The notes beneath the pieces are model-generated. The model was not told the origin of the DNA, searched no databases, and was given only the letters and a program-made list of their open reading frames with translations. This document shows, piece by piece, positions 1-10,000 of a stretch of DNA of 64,000 nt (positions within the stretch are counted from its first letter, which is position 1; every line of letters starts with the position of its first letter). The translations under genes were made by a program, and so were the position numbers. The DNA comes from Fremontodendron californicum (Eukaryota; Streptophyta; Magnoliopsida; Malvales; Malvaceae): NCBI GenBank assembly GCA_030761205.1, contig JAULJL010000010.1, positions 31,510,022 through 31,574,021 of the forward strand, in the 5' to 3' direction.

Positions 1-821
1 GAACAAACAAAATATTTTGTTAGCCGGACTTAACTCGATCCATAGATAAAATCAAATTCGAAACCTCTCGCATCCAAAGCAAAAATCATACCACTATATC
101 AAAGACCCAATTTGCTTGATATTTACTAATTAATTTTTACTTATTAGTAGAACAGTTAAAAACTATTATCTCATACACCGTCAATAAAAAATTTAAAATT
201 TATAAGTGAGATTAATAAAATGACACATATTTTAAAAATAAAATATATGACAATTTTCTAATCTCATTTGTAAAATTAAAATTTTTTATTAAAAATTAAA
301 AATATCAAAAACTAACTCATATAGAAATCCAAGATGTTGCTTTGGTAAACAATTGCAAAAGGTTGCAATGTTTAGGGCCGTTGGGTAACATGGCCCGTTG
401 AATACTTTTTTATTAAGGTTAAATAATAAATACGAACATTCAATACATGAAGGATAAGTTAATTGAAAATTTCAATTTTGATGTGAAAAAAAATGGGTTT
501 ATAATTTCAAGAAGAATGTTGGGAGATAGCCAAAGAGTAATAAGCAAGAAATCCCATTTCCAAAAGGCTGGAGTAATTAAGTGTTGTTCACAACTAAAGC
601 AGAGGTTAAACAAAGCTGCATATTATATCTAGTAGACATTCTGGTTCTGTCATTACAAAAGGTTCCTGTATAAACAGGAAGCTATCCTCTTCAGAGAGTT
701 GCCAGAATTCCAACAAGTCTAACTAACAACCGATACACTGATTGTCTCTCATGCCTGCAAGTGCAAAAGAAAGCAAAACATGATAGATAAGCCAACATGG
801 AAGCTAATTATGACTTATCTT
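1..821. other. Intergenic, no gene seen
   Basis: AT-rich sequence downstream of the ARF gene, which is read on the minus strand. The only open frame here (447-632) has no recognisable domain and no splice or promoter context. Apart from a fold-back repeat near 174-300, nothing is identified. Confidence 0.6.
174..300. repeat. Fold-back repeat (MITE-like)
   Basis: The segment around 184-222 is an imperfect reverse complement of the segment around 253-290. The two arms share the word GAGATTA and flanking A/T runs, separated by about 30 bp. The outer edge contains TACACCGTC, a motif also present in a fold-back element near 63350, so they may be one family. No clean target duplication was found. 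Confidence 0.5.
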
Positions 822-989
822 CTATGTTACTCGGACTCGGGTGTGAGTGTCGGACATGGGTATTTTCATTTTTTTAAAGATTTTCATGTATTTGGAGGAT
901 CATATCCCCATATCCATGTCCGGATATGCGTCAGACACGGGTTTCGGATACGACTACTTCAAGAAAAATGATAAGTCAAAGCAACATAG
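822..989 (-). mobile_element. hAT-like MITE, copy A
   Basis: One of eight clear copies of a 136-200 bp element with termini close to CTATGTTRCTCSGACTC. This copy is in reverse orientation and lies just downstream of the ARF gene. It is flanked on both sides by the 8-bp duplication CTTATCTT. The inside is rich in GTCCGACA/TGTCGGAC words and codes for nothing. It also contains the GGGATATGA-type core shared by all copies. Confidence 0.85.
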
Positions 990-1097
990 CTTATCTTATC
1001 TAAAAAGAATCTGACCTATGTTGTCAGTTCCATTGTATTCAAATGACAAGTGCTTATTCCATGACAGAACATTTTTGTTCTACTCAGATTTTGAGGT

Positions 1098-3326
1098 TTA
1101 TGAACTTGCCTTGCTAGCAATGTTGTTGGAAAGCCAATCAAGCCCCTCATAAAGGCCCTCTCCAGAAGTTGCACATGTACTCTGGATATACCTGTAACGG
1201 ACACCAAATCACATCAGAAAATTGCACAAACAGTGAGAGAGTAAAACCTATGTTGCTTTGGACTCGGGTGTAAGTGTCGGATACAGGTATGTGTCCGACA
1301 CGGGTATGTTCAATTTTTTAAAAGTTTTTTCATGTATTTGGAGAATCCTTGAAGGGTCATATCCCCATATCCATGTCTGGATAATGCGTCAGACACGGAT
1401 GTTGGACACAGATACTTCAAGAAAAATGAAGAGTCGAAGAAACATAGAGTAAAACATTTGGGTGTTAAAAAGGAAACAAGAGAGGTAATTTTTACCAGTG
1501 GCGCTGGCGGAGAGAATGAAGACCAAGCTTATCAGTTATTTCAGCAGCATTCATTGCATTGGGAAGATCTTGCTTGTTGGCAAATACAAGCAAAACAGCA
1601 TCTCTCAATTCATCCTGAAAATAAAAAAGTTATCGTTAGCTTATAAAGCCCTTGTGCAACTGTGCTCAGTGTCTGCTTGTGTGAGATAAAGACAAAAAAA
1701 CATTTCAACGGATTCTCCTTATTCGACAAGGTAACATACCTCATTCAACATCCTGTGCAACTCATCCCTTGCCTCAACAACACGGTCCCTGTCATTGCTA
1801 TCCACCACGAAAATGAGACCCTGAGTGTTCTGGAAATAGTGCCTCCACAAAGGACGGATCTGTATTTTAAAGAAAATAAGTTGGTGACAAGACGGAGCTT
1901 TAAATCTAAATCGTAGAAATATATAGAATTTCCACCAAGAATATGGCTTCAGTGCTGGCTATGCCCCCAATATAAACAACACAAATGCCAAAATGGATTC
2001 TTTCCTCGAATGCTAGTCAATATCAAGGCATCATGAATTATCAGATGGCAGAGTGTTATATCCATATCGATATGCATTTTGCATTCTTCAAAATAAGGCT
2101 TCATGATTTATCATCTAAATATTATGATATTGTTATACGTTGCTGGAAATATAGGATGAATCCGGGTAAATGACACGAAAGTTTAACATATGTACATCAT
2201 AGAACTATACTTCATTAGTTTTTAAGATGCATACCTTGTCCTGACCACCAACATCCCAAACAGTGAAGCTGATGTTCTTGTATTCAACTGTCTCAACATT
2301 GAATCCTGCAAAAAAGTATGAATAGACCTTTAACATTATAGACTTTGGTAAACTACCAAAAGCCATCTAATTAGGAAAAATCAATCTATACACCAATCTC
2401 TGCATATCTATTAAGAGGATCAACAAACCTCTTGGATGGTACTACCTAAAGAGATGCAAATCTTTGCTGTTATTTTTTGAGAAAACCGTATAGAACGGAT
2501 AACTACTCACCAACCGAACCAACCCAAAAGCCATTAATTGCCCTTTCTTCCGAAAGGTGCCATGAAGTTATTATCAATTATCTATAACCATACTGTTTAA
2601 AGTTCACATAAAACAAGCAGGAACTTTGACTTCTCTTTCAAATCTACAAATCATACAAAATAGGATTCCTCTGGTACCGTTTTCCTTCCAAATAAAGATA
2701 CAAATACATGGTTCAAGAACTATAGAAAACATAACAACCAAGGCCACAATCATTCATCTGTTATATATTAGGTAATAAGATTCACATACAACAAGCAGGT
2801 AAAACAGACTTCACTACCCGAATTATAAATCAAAATGAAATATTTCGACCTATATTGCTCCGACTCTTCAGTTTTCTTGAAGTACCCGTGTCCGACGCAT
2901 ATCCGGACATAGATATGGGGATATGATCCTCCAAGAACCCTTCAAATACATGAAAATCTTAAAAAAAATTGAACATACCCGTGTCGGACACATACCCATG
3001 TCCGACACTGACACCCAGGTCCGAGTAACATAGATTTCGACCCATTTCTTTTGCTTCACAATTACAATCAAGGGATTAGATCATCAGAATCAATTAGATT
3101 AATAATTCTCGCTATTTCCAAAACAACCAAAAAATGGATTTCCTTTTTTCAAGGAAATGTGAATTCGCCACAACTCACCAATGGTTGGGATTGTGGTGAC
3201 GATTTCACCGAGCTTGAGCTTGTACAAAATAGTGGTTTTACCAGCTGCATCAAGACCCACCATCAAAATACGCATCTCCTTCTTGGCAAAAAGCCGGCTA
3301 AAGAGCTTTGTAAATGTCAGCCCCAT
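1098..3326 (-). CDS. ARF1: ADP-ribosylation factor, ARF1 type (small GTPase)
   Basis: A small Ras-family GTPase that recruits COPI coats and other effectors to Golgi membranes. Five coding exons are read on the minus strand: 3179-3326, 2235-2305, 1740-1859, 1496-1614 and 1098-1191. They give 183 aa with every junction in phase. An N-terminal Met-Gly is the myristoylation site. The P-loop is GLDAAGKT (residues 24-31), switch 2 contains WDVGGQDK, and NKQD and CATSG are the guanine-specificity motifs. Family members are usually 181 aa; here the C-terminus ends ASKASS, two residues longer. A 5' UTR exon (about 3807-3880) and a leader intron are inferred upstream. Two hAT-like MITEs lie in introns (1248-1447, 2850-3033). 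The ARF assignment is very secure; which paralogue it is cannot be told. Confidence 0.96.
1248..1447 (-). mobile_element. hAT-like MITE, copy B (ARF last intron)
   Basis: Reverse-orientation copy of the CTATGTT MITE family, about 200 bp, in the last intron of the ARF gene. It is bounded by a perfect 8-bp duplication AGTAAAAC. It is longer than most copies because of an extra GTCCGACA-containing segment. Confidence 0.87.
2850..3033 (+). mobile_element. hAT-like MITE, copy C (ARF first coding intron)
   Basis: Forward-orientation copy of the CTATGTT MITE family in the intron between the first two ARF coding exons. The 8-bp duplication ATTTCGAC flanks it on both sides. Confidence 0.87.
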
Positions 3327-3905
3327 CTCTCCTTTTCTCTTTCTAGCTCACAATACTGATTTTCACATAAAAAGCCAGCAAATTAGCCATTAAAAACCCA
3401 AAAAATACTAATGAAAATCAAAACCCAATAAAATTTGAAACCAAATACATCAACTTGATAGCAAATATCTAAAACTATTCAACCCAAAAATCTTAAAAGA
3501 AAAAAGAAACAGAAAAGACATAAAAATCATCAAATAGATATCTAAAAAAAAAAGAGAAAAAACCCAAACCTATAAAATGAATCCTAATTTTATAAACAAT
3601 GAAATGAACCCAGAAAAATTAAAAAGAAGAAGAAGATATATCAAATCAAGCCCCGAGCAAAACCAAGTTAAAGAAAAGATTAAAACTTTGAATAAATCAT
3701 AGAAAAGAAATCTTTAAAAAAAAAAAAAGTAACTTGATGGATCTGTTTTACCTGTTTTGGTAAAATAGAAATTAGATTTCACAAAAAGGAATTTAATTTA
3801 GTTTACCTTTCTGGAGAGCTTGGAAGGAGGATCTGATCTGTTTCTCTTGAGAGAATCTCTCCGTTTATTTCTCTGCTCTTTTAATTTAGGCTTATATATA
3901 AAATA
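3327..3905 (-). promoter_or_regulatory. ARF 5' leader, leader intron and TATA box
   Basis: Minus-strand reading shows TATATATAAG (about 3890-3900) followed by a purine-rich leader that ends at a CCAGAAAG/GTAAAC donor (exon edge 3807). An acceptor-like AAAATCAG precedes the start codon by about 30 bp. This gives a leader intron of roughly 450 bp. TATA box and splice sites are inferred by eye. The TATA box lies exactly at the end of an inverted-repeat arm (see 3889-5390). Confidence 0.6.
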
Positions 3906-3924
3906 AACCCCTCAATAATAATTC

Positions 3925-4100
3925 AAAAATCAAGTCATTCTTATCGTGTTGCAATCAATTAAACTCTCAAATATTTATTTATATCCAATTTAACCCTATT
4001 TTGATAACAGTCAAAAATCAAGTAATTCTTATCTTGTTGCAATCAATTAATTTCTCAAATAATTATTTATACCCAATTTAACCTTATTTTGATAACAGCT
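3925..4100. repeat. 88-bp tandem duplication in the left arm
   Basis: Two head-to-tail units (3925-4012 and 4013-4100) share AAAAATCAAGT, CTTGTTGCAATCAATTAA-like and TTTTGATAACAG blocks. The right arm of the inverted repeat has only one unit, so the duplication arose after the arms formed or was lost on one side. Confidence 0.75.
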
Positions 4101-4659
4101 AGAAAAATCCGTAAACGGTCAGCTGACGTAGATTTAAATTAACCATGGTACAAAAACGTGGATAAAAATTAATAGGAATCAACTAAAATATATTATCCAC
4201 GTGGCATTAAATGATTGGACAAAAATAAAAAAAATTAATTCATTTAGATGAAAAAACAGCAGAATTAAAAAGAAAATGAAAAGATAAAAATAAAAATCTG
4301 AAAGTGAAAGTGAAAAACCCTAAGCTATTTTATACGACGGCACCTCTATAAGGCAGTAAGAAAGAAGTTCTAAAATATATAAATTACTTGAATATTTTTC
4401 TAAAATCTTATCTGGGCAATGCAATAAACATCCTGTACTTTTCAAAAATTTCCTCTCTTTTCCACATATCAATCGAATTTGTTTCGCTTTCCCACCATAT
4501 ACTTCTAAGAAATCAAATAAACTACACACAATTATCAAATTCTAGCAAGCATCCGAATTCCAATGAAATTTCTTCGGCGGTCAAACAAAAACATAATAAA
4601 AACTCGAAGAAAAAAAAAGCATAAAAAAGTTATATTTGGTGAAAAAAAGGGGAGGGGAC

Positions 4660-4917
4660 CTGGTAATATAAAAAGGGACGCTCCTGCAAGCGCTTGAACT
4701 CGGCTGGCTTGTCGAAGTACTTCATCATATCAATGAACCGATCGTTGTCTTCCGTCGTACAGCGCGGACCCTGAACCAGTAAAGCTCCCGTTTCCTTGAG
4801 CAGCCGACTCACCTCGCGGCACAACTCGCTGAGTCCACTCGTTCGCTTTGCTGACTCACCTTCTCGATTCCCAGCGATCTCCAAATACGGTGCTAGATCT
4901 ATCACCGGTATCTCCAT
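4660..4917 (-). pseudogene. 2-oxoglutarate/Fe(II) oxygenase fragment, first exon only
   Basis: Starts with the typical N-terminus MEIPVIDLAPYL and continues for 86 residues through SELCREVSRLLKETGALLVQ, RFIDMMKYFDKPAEFKRLQERP and YYQ. This matches the first exon of a plant 2OG-Fe(II) oxygenase family protein (DIOX_N region). The reading ends at CAG/GTCCCC, a possible but poor donor. The iron ligands (HxD...H) and the 2OG-binding Arg are absent, and no later exon is found in the ~340 bp before the left arm. It is therefore a fragment, not a working enzyme. It could still be transcribed from its own start-proximal sequence. Confidence 0.75.
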
Positions 4918-5654
4918 TGGTCGATTAATTTTTTTCTTCTAAAAAAAGTGAGGTGTTGAAATAAGGCAGTTAGAAACAAATATGGAACAATCAACTCATT
5001 CAGATTTAAGGATTTTTAGTTTCAGAGGATTAAGAATTTTTTGGGTTCAGATTTTTATTTTTATCTTTTCATTTTTATTTTTAATTCTGTCGTTTTTTCA
5101 TCTAAAAAAATTAATTTTTAAAATTTTGTCCAATCATGCCACGTGGATAATATATTTTAGTTGATTATGCTTATTTTTATCACATTTTTGCACACGTGGT
5201 TAATTTAAATCCACTGGCTGACCGTCTACGGACTTTTTTTGATTGTTCGGTTTTCGTCAAAATAAGATTAAATTGAGTATAAATAAATGCTTGAAAACTT
5301 TATTAATTGTAATAAAATAATAAAAAAATTACTTAATTTTTGAATTATTGTTGAGGGATTTATTTTATATATAAGATTTTTATTTAATTCTTGGTATATA
5401 AAAATACTCTGCTCAAATATGAAATACATATATTTTTTTAAAAATATTTATCTATTTATTATTTTGACCAGATTGGGTTCCTTTGACGAATTAAATTTTA
5501 CTCCGGGGCGGCCCCGGAATTTATATGTTTTTCAGGGGCGTGACATGACAATTAAAAAAATTTAATTTAGTAGAAATAGTATTTAGTATGAAGTTATGAA
5601 ATTTATTAGCTCTTAAAGTGAAGGTAATAGTAACTAATGAATTATTCCCACATG

Positions 5655-6001
5655 TAAGGGTGTACATGATTTGATTAAAATTGAATTAATCGATCAAAAT
5701 TGAATAATTTCGATAATTTAATCAGCTAAAAAATTAAGTAGACGATTATTAGAACAAATTTTTTAAAAATTTTAATTATTGAGTAACTTAGTTCAATAAT
5801 TCAAAATAATCGAATTATCAAGATATGTAACGAAATAACTTGTATAAAAAAAGAATTATAATTAATTGTTATAATTAGGTTAAAATCAAAATCATAATCG
5901 AATTAATCAAAATATTTTTGGTCTCGATTTTTATAATTCAATTTCTTCAATCAAACAATTTCAAATTCAATTTTAACCAAATCCATTTAATGAACACTCT
6001 A
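5655..6001. mobile_element. Probable hAT-type MITE
   Basis: Left end TAAGGGTGTACATG and right end reading TAGAGTGTTCATTA on the other strand form short imperfect inverted repeats. The interior repeats AATTGAATTAATCGA-like words. An exact 8-bp duplication is not seen (CCCACATG against CACGTTAA), so edges are uncertain. Confidence 0.45.
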
Positions 6002-6065
6002 CACGTTAAATAAGATAACAATTAATTAAAAAATATTCATAAAAAACTATAAATTTATCTTTTCA

Positions 6066-6965
6066 AAAAGTACTGCCACATGTTGAAATTAAACTTAACA
6101 ATAAAAAGTTGAGAGCCTAGAAAAATCATTGGTATTGTGATAACTGATAAAATCTATTACGAACGAAAGTTGGCCTGAGTAAAAAGGGTTTTGGTTGCTT
6201 AAGCAAGAAATCTCGATTTCGAATTTTTGTGTATGTAACAAATTTTTTTGGGAGAGATCCCGTCTTGGCGCCCGCCCGACAGTACTTTGAAGAATTAGTT
6301 CTAAATGAAGTCCGGAGATATTTAAAAAAAAAAAAAAAAATTTGGCTAAGCTAAAATTAAGAGAAAAAAGGGGGAAAATTTTTTCAAATCGAGGCAAACA
6401 TCAACAAAAATGAAATTACAAGGACTAAAACGTAAAAACTTCAAAAACTTTTCAAACACAATAAAAATATTTAAGTGCAAGTAAATAGTTTGTCAAAAAA
6501 ACTGCCATATGCTGAAATTAAATTTAAGAATAAAAGTTAATTTTTTTTCTTGTAGAAAAAATGACTACTTAATTAAAATATTTTTTATCAAGAAAAATTA
6601 GACTCGATAATTTTAAATACGATCGCAACATATTTAATAAATATAAAAATAATATAATAAATATGATATGATACGATTTAAATATAATTAACATGACATA
6701 TTTAATATACACATCATATTTATATTTATATTTATATTCAAAATTTTAAAATATTTAATAAATTTATTATATTTATATTTACATAATTAATAAAAAAATA
6801 CAATATACATATTACTAATTTTTTTAAAAATAAACTTCGGCAATAAAAACCAGTGGCTGAGCTAAAATTGGGGGAGAAAAAACAAAAAATAAAATAAAAT
6901 TGCGGCAGACATAAGCAAAACAAACGATTCACAAGGACTAAAACGCAAAAACTTTTCGAACACAA
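6066..6965. repeat. Diverged direct duplication upstream of PDF1B
   Basis: Segment 1 (about 6066-6480) and segment 2 (about 6496-6965) share ordered blocks: CTGCCA-ATG-TGAAATTAAA, GGCT-AGCTAAAATT, CAAGGACTAAAACG and AACTTTTC-AACACA. Segment 2 abuts the PDF1B start region, so segment 1 appears to be an older copy of the promoter-proximal DNA. Confidence 0.6.
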
Positions 6966-7018
6966 AAAAAAATCCTCCTTTTTTTTCCCCGACACTGATC
7001 TTTGTACGAAAATCTTCA

Positions 7019-10000
7019 ATGGCTTGCGCGAGTTGGCTCCACCTCCACTCTCCTTCTTTAACGCGCGGTTCACCCATTCTCCACCACCCAACCGCTCTCT
7101 CCACCGCCTCCCTTCACCGGCTTAACTGTTTTAATTTACCCGCGCGGTTCACCTCCTCGGTAAACCAAACCATTCCTCTGCTAACTCCGGTCCACGCTCA
7201 AGCCAAGCGACGTTTTTTATCTAAAGACGACGAAGTTGCTTCCAGTAAGCAAAGAGTCAACAAAAACTGTTTTTTTTTTTTCGTTTAACTTTTGGTTCTA
7301 AAGTTAACTCTCTTTTTTTGAAGTGGAGGATCTTCTGTTCGAGCCGCCGCTGAAAATAGTGGAGTATCCAGACCCGATATTGAGGAAGGGAAATAAACGA
7401 ATTGATACGTTTGATGAGAATTTGAAGAAGCTTGTCGATGAGATGTTCGACGTTATGTACAAGTAAGTTTTTTTTGGAGCTAATATACAAGTAAGTTTTA
7501 ATTAATGTATAATGTAGTAATTGTTTCGTATAAATGTTAAAAAAAGAAAGAAAATATTGATATGATGGATTTTTTTGCTATTTAGTTTTGATTTGTAGCA
7601 AAAATAATGACCAATTGAAGTCTAAATTTGTTTTCGTTCATCACTAGTTTGAAATTGGGTGATCAGTGAAAAATATAATAATTAGGTGTTTATGAAGAAT
7701 TCATGTAATTTTAGGGGAGTGTGTGAAAATTTGTTGGCTTCCTTTTGTAACAGAACTGATGGCATTGGTCTCTCAGCTCCCCAAGTAGGAATAAATGTTC
7801 AACTGATGGTGTTTAATCCCGTTGGCGAACGAGGTGAAGGACAAGAAATCGTCCTTGTGAATCCGAGAGTTATGAAATATTCAAAGAAGACATTGCCATT
7901 TAATGAAGGTTGCTTATCTTTTCCAAGAATCTATGCTGATGTAGAGGTACTTGTGGCAACTGATACTATCCTTTTACTCTCTTGTTTCGATTTGTGGGTA
8001 ATTCTATATGATGTATTGTTTGTCTCATTTACTCGCTTGTTATGTTTTACTCCTATTGAATTTTGCTTTCAGAGGCCAGAATCTGTGAAGATTGATGCAC
8101 AAGATATCAATGGTGCAAGGTTTACAGTTGATTTGTCAGGGCTTCCTGCACGGGTTTTTCAGCATGAATTTGACCATCTTCAGGTTCTTTCTGTTAAATT
8201 GTCCAATACCAGCCCAAGGAAAAATAAAAGCCTAACAATGTGTGGTTGCAATTGTGTGGTTTAATGTGTGGTTGTAATTGTGTGGTTTAATGTGTGGTTG
8301 TAATTGTGTGGTTTAATATGTGGTTGTAGTTGTGTGGTTTAATGTGTGGTTGTAGTTGTGTGGTTTAATGTGTGGTTGTAGTTGTGTGATTTAAATGTGT
8401 GGTTGTTATTAAACAACAATGGGTGGTTGTAATTTATTTAGATTTTATATTTGTGTGGCTTGTATTTGTCTTGGTATTGTATAAATACCCCCCTCCCTTG
8501 CATTTGTAAATCATCAAGTAGTAAGCTTCAATAAGCAATAAAAGTTCTAAGTTTTCCTAAAGAGTTCTTCTCTAAAGAGTGTAGTCTAGAGTGAAGTGTG
8601 AGCATTTGTGAGTTTTCCTAAAATCTAAACTTTCTTCTTTGAGTGGTAAAATTAGAGTTATCTACTCTAAGCTTTTCTCAACAATTGGTATCAGAGCCAT
8701 TGGTTCGTGGTCCTTATTCCGCTGCAGTGAAAGTGTTGGTTCTTAGTATGCTCTGTGGTTGCAGTATTGTCTGATCTTCCACATCAGAAAAGAATTATTC
8801 TTGTTGCTGGAAATAAAGTGTGGTAGTGTGAAAGTGTCTAGGGAAGTTCTGGCTAGGAAAGACTTGGTATTTAAGTGTGTCTATCAGTGACCCACCTCTC
8901 TTTCCTGGGAACCTACCTGGTGCACTATTCACGGGCTACGGTCACTGTTCCAGTATACGGTCACTATTCACAGATACGGTTACTATTCATACGTGTGGTT
9001 GTATACTTTTGCAGTAATTGTTAACGTATACTGGATTTGTTCTAGTGTACGACATACGTACAATACTGTTCACGTATACGGTACTATTCACGGTGAAATA
9101 GTTATTCAGGTACTATTTTTGGTTTGAGCGTTCTTGAGTTGTGAGGAGTTTGTACTCTACAAGTTTGTGTCTCAAAATCAAGCTTGTTCGGTATTGTTAG
9201 TCTTGCCGACACGATGGGTGATCTTCAAGTAGTTGGAGGAATCAAGAAGCTCAATCACAAAAATTACAACACGTGGAAGACGTGTATGATGTCTTACCTA
9301 CAAGGTCAAGACCTTTGGGAAGTCGTTGGTGGTAGTGAAGTTACGAAGCCCGAGCAAGAAGATGCTCAAGGAACCTTGCGCAAATGGAAGATTAAAGTGG
9401 GTAAAGCCATGTTTGCCCTTAAGACCACAGTTGAAGAAGAAATGTTGGAACACATACAAAAGCTAGAAACGCCAAAAGAAGCGTGGGATACTTTAGATGC
9501 ACTCTTTTCGAGAAAGAATGACACAAGACTTCAACTTCTTGAGAATGAATTGTTATCAGTTGCACAACGAGATATACCGATTGCTCAATACTTTCACAAG
9601 GTAAAAACGTTATGCCGTGAAATTTCTGATTTAGATCCTACAGCCGCTATTGGAGATACCAGGGTAAAAAGAATAATTATCCATGGTTTGAGGCCCGAAT
9701 ATCGCAGCTTCGTTGCCGCTATACAAGGATGGCCAACTCAACCATCACTTGTAGAGTTTGAAAATTTGCTTGTTGGTCAAGAATCTATGGCCAAGCAAAT
9801 GGGAGGGGTCTCGTTGAAAAGTGAAGAGGAAGCACTCTACACCAACAAAAGCAAAGGCAAATTCAAACAGCACGTCGGTGGTGGATCTAAAAAGTATGGT
9901 GACAAGACAAAAAGTCATCAAGGAGAAGGGAGCTCTCGTCCAGGGGGAGCTTCAAAGAATCGTAGCAACAATAAAAGATTTGAAGGTAACTGTTACAACT

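Larger units (their letters stand above)
3889..5390. mobile_element. Pack-MULE-like inverted-repeat element carrying a gene fragment
   Basis: The left arm (about 3889-4311) and right arm (about 5055-5390) are long imperfect reverse complements. Shared blocks include TTATATATAAAATAAA at the outer edge, GGTCAGC and TTTAAATTAACCA in the middle, and TATATTATCCACGTGGCAT further in. They enclose the first exon of a 2-oxoglutarate oxygenase. Long terminal inverted repeats around a captured exon suit a Mutator-like Pack-MULE. Flanks next to the edges are similar (TTTTAATTTA and TTTTTATTTA) but no exact 9-bp duplication was found. An inverted duplication of the ARF upstream region is the alternative. 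Confidence 0.55.
5391..7018. other. Intergenic and PDF1B upstream region
   Basis: AT-rich DNA without a supported gene. It holds a short GC-rich palindrome (CCGGGGCGGCCCCGG, about 5502-5516), a probable hAT-type MITE (5655-6001) and two diverged copies of the segment that forms the PDF1B upstream region. Confidence 0.55.
8192..8683 (+). repeat. 5' LTR
   Basis: 492 bp, beginning TGTTAAATTG and ending TTTTCTCAACA, so it follows the TG...CA rule. It contains six 26-bp tandem units and a TATA box. Confidence 0.97.

Noticed and set aside
4320..4538. Possible second exon of the oxygenase fragment
   Set aside because: The translation shows none of the expected next-exon motifs and the stretch looks like intron remnant.
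6095..7104. Minus-strand open frames of 80-117 codons upstream of PDF1B
   Set aside because: Low-complexity hydrophobic translations of AT-rich promoter DNA; one merely mirrors PDF1B exon 1.
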